Made by a program: the position numbers and the translations under genes
The notes under the pieces: model-generated
The model's database searches: none
Told to the model about the DNA's origin: nothing
What the model saw: only the letters and a program-made list of their open reading frames with translations
Shown here: positions 61,893-64,000 of the stretch, one piece after another
Layout: the number at the start of each line of letters is the position of its first letter
How positions within the stretch are numbered: the first letter of the stretch is position 1
Assembly: GCA_963715045.1 (NCBI GenBank)
Contig: CAVQRC010000019.1
Coordinates: 1 to 64,000, forward strand
DNA length: 64,000 nucleotides
Direction: 5' to 3'
Source of the DNA: CAVQRC01 sp963715045
Lineage (GTDB): Bacteria; Planctomycetota; Planctomycetia; Pirellulales; Lacipirellulaceae

Positions 61893-61929
61893 CTGGCCGC
61901 GAGCCGTTGGTTCGCGGCCAGTTTTTTTT
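61893..61929 (+). terminator. Rho-independent terminator of the blaI operon
   Basis: A 10-bp perfect stem (CTGGCCGCGA / TCGCGGCCAG), 9-base loop, then eight T. It ends the blaI-M56-coiled-coil transcript 29 bp after the last stop. Confidence 0.92.
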
Positions 61930-62014
61930 GGCAGGGGTTGCTGCCACCGTGAACCGTACCGCTACCATACGTGTAGTCACAGGTTGTCGATCAATTCTGG
62001 AAGCGGAATGCGTT

Positions 62015-63978
62015 ATGCGAAGGTGGTGTCGTTCTTTGCTGACAGGTGCCGTCGTGCTCCTCTGGGCGGCGGTGGCTTCAGCCCAGTTACGGAGTGGTGA
62101 CCTACAACACGGCGGGGGACGCTCAGGCCGGCCTGTCCGACATGTTCGCGGCAATTGGCAGCGATGACGTGCAGGGTATCCGTCGGCCGATCGACGTGCT
62201 GCTGCTGCAGGAACAGGAAAGCTCCAGTACGACGACGGCCCAGATCGTGTCGATGCTCAACGGCTTGTATGGCCAGGGCACGTACGGGCGGGCGACCCTG
62301 GATGGAGGGCCGTTCTTTTCCGATATCCGCCAGGGACTCGTCTACAACACGCAAACGGTCCAGCTTGTCGAACAGCGGGCGATCGGCGTGACCTCGGCGA
62401 CCGGACCGCCGCGACAAACATTGAGATACCGCCTGCGACCGATCGGGTATGACGAGAACGCCGACTTCTACGTCTACAACAGTCACTACAAGGCCAGTGC
62501 GGCCAACGGTTCATCGAACGGGACGACTAACGGCGCGCGGAGGCTCGCCGAAGCCAATATGATTCGAGCAGACGCCGATGCACTTGGGCAAGGCACGCCG
62601 ATCATCTTCGGGGGCGACTTCAATATGTCGTCTTCCAACGAGGCCGCGTTCCAGACGCTGGTGGCCTCCGGTCCCGGGCAGGCATTCGATCCGATCGGCG
62701 TCTCGGGCACGTGGGGGAACAATCCCAGCGTGGCCCGCTGGCACACTCAAAGTCCCAGCGACGGCTCGACTCCCGGTCACGTCACGGGCGGGATCGACGA
62801 TCGGTACGACTTCCTGCTCACGACGGGCGAACTCCGAGACGGCGAAGGGCTCTCGGTACATCAACGGCACGTACCGCACGTTCGGTAACAATGGTTCGAC
62901 CTACAACGACGCCATCAACGACGGCAACACGATCAACCTGCCGGCGAGTCTGCTCGATGAACTCGCCGGCGTTTCGGATCACCTCCCGGTCGTCGCCGAC
63001 TTTCAACTGCCGGCGCTCGCCCGCGTGGAGATCGAAACGCCGCCCCCGGTCGTCCTTGTCGGCGCTGCGGTCCCGCTCGACGCGACAGTCTACAACGCGG
63101 CGGCCGTGGCGACGCCACGGGGGGCCGATGAACTGGATTACACACTCGAGACGAGCGGTTTGCTACGCGGATCGGCCACGGGTACCGAGCCAGCGCTCGG
63201 AAGCGGCAACGTCCATCGAGTGACGCTGATCGGTTCTGGAGTCGGTCCCCAGGTTGGTCGCGTGAGCGTCGACGCCACGAGCCAGGGCACGCCCGCCGCG
63301 CTCGTCTCGAGCGACGTGAACGTGACCGTGCTGTCGCACGCCAACGGCTCGTTCACGGCCGATTCCAACCTTGACCAACTCACGCTCGACTTCGGCGACG
63401 TCGCACTCGATGGTGATGTGGTCGCACTCGACTTCGAACTCCACAATCTTGAGAGTCCGGCCGGGTTTACCTCGGCGCTCGATTTCGACGCACTCGCCGC
63501 GGGCGGCGACACCGAAGTGTTTGCGACCACGTTGGAACCTTTCTCGGGACTCGTCAGCGGAGACAGTCGCCCCTTCTCGGCGACGTTCGCCCCGACGGTC
63601 GAGGGCCAGTTCAGCGCAACTTACGTCTTGCAGCTCTCCGATATCGATGTCCCTGGTTCGGCGTCGCAATTCCTCGCGCTGTTGCTGACCGGAACGGCCA
63701 CGCTCGAATTGCTGGCCGACTTCGACCGAGACCGGGATGTCGACGGTGAAGATTTTCTCGCCTGGCAAAGCGGCTTCGGGATCACCACCGGGGCCACCCG
63801 CGGTAACGGAGACGCTGACGGCGACGGCGATGTCGACGGCGAAGACTTTCTTACCTGGCAGGCGGAGTTTACCGTCGGAGCCGGACGTGGGTCGGCGGTC
63901 CCCGAGCCAGCCGCGATAGTCATGTCGGTCCTGCTGCTCATGGTCGCTGCAGGCACGAGGTCGCCGCACGCGATCTGA
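62015..63978 (+). CDS. Secreted endonuclease/exonuclease/phosphatase-fold protein with dockerin repeats and PEP-CTERM, two frameshifts
   Basis: ATG 62015 gives signal peptide CRSLLTGAVVLLWAAVASAQ. A shift near 62095 gives VVTYNTAGDAQAGLSDMFAA, VLLLQEQESS, DENADFYVYNSHYKASAANG and PIIFGGDFNMSSSNEA, an EEP catalytic domain (Asp/Asn/His metal site). A shift near 62850 gives GVSDHLPVVADFQLPA with the final His, an Ig-like part, then LADFDRDRDVDGEDFLAWQS and GDADGDGDVDGEDFLTWQAE, two dockerin-type Ca loops, and AVPEPAAIVMSVLLLMVAAG, a PEP-CTERM signal. It could degrade extracellular DNA or RNA or phospho-lipids at the surface. About 650 residues. Confidence 0.85.
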
Positions 63979-64000
63979 TTCAAAGCCCGGCGGTCTGCTT

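Overview
The window is high-GC chromosomal DNA from a member of the Planctomycetes. Support comes from the gene families: PEP-CTERM sorted proteins, a DUF1559-type prepilin-like protein, paired secreted PQQ-propeller proteins, an ECF sigma factor next to a giant WD40 Ser/Thr kinase, a nuclease ending in dockerin repeats plus PEP-CTERM, many secreted lipoproteins, and a BlaI/M56 pair. No species call is justified.

Layout. 1-5.6 kb (minus): FHA-GAF protein, a Kef/CPA2-type antiporter with CBS domains, and a TadG/TadE pilus-assembly pair, all heavily frameshifted. 6-8.3 kb: tRNA-Gln preceded by an 18-bp triplicate repeat, an HPt protein, and an NtrC-family regulator. 8.7-15 kb: a diadenylate cyclase fused to YbbR domains, a PP2C phosphatase/Ser-Thr kinase pair whose kinase carries four CPWC zinc-ribbon pairs, csrA, mscL and a BON protein. 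15.3-22 kb: an MTOX-type flavin oxidase, two large surface/secreted proteins and holA. 22.7-31.9 kb: clpX, an aminotransferase, an SGNH hydrolase, PQQ and PEP-CTERM proteins, and the lipoprotein/DUF1559 pair. 32-37 kb: ECF sigma, WD40 kinase, and a junction where a second WD40-kinase tail meets a truncated PEP-CTERM gene.

37.7-41.3 kb is a chromosomal integron, the most notable feature: a C-terminally truncated IntI integrase faces away from three cassettes. These carry an HNH endonuclease, a PIN-toxin module, and a damaged membrane gene with a second PIN-toxin module. Each cassette ends in an attC whose folded strand has the expected extrahelical G. 41.4-50.3 kb: an EamA transporter, three tandem envelope proteins, a catalytically dead HtrA paralogue next to recA. 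50.3-51.4 kb is a repeat-rich gap with a diverged inverted repeat. 51.4-64 kb: a sialidase-like protein, a TPR-thioredoxin-fold protein, an ABM monooxygenase, a PQQ protein, thpR, a PfkB kinase, then a blaI operon with a visible promoter/operator, an M56 sensor protease, an acidic-repeat coiled-coil protein, and the secreted nuclease.

Two patterns recur. First, many genes (well over 20 breakpoints) switch frame without losing family consensus, while recA, clpX, holA, csrA, mscL and others are intact; sequence error or recent decay are both possible. Second, intergenic DNA is rich in simple or dispersed repeats: a heptamer placed just after two stop codons, a GAGCAC hexamer at three loci, and a small palindromic element present three times. 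All functional calls are by eye from motifs; no database search was made.
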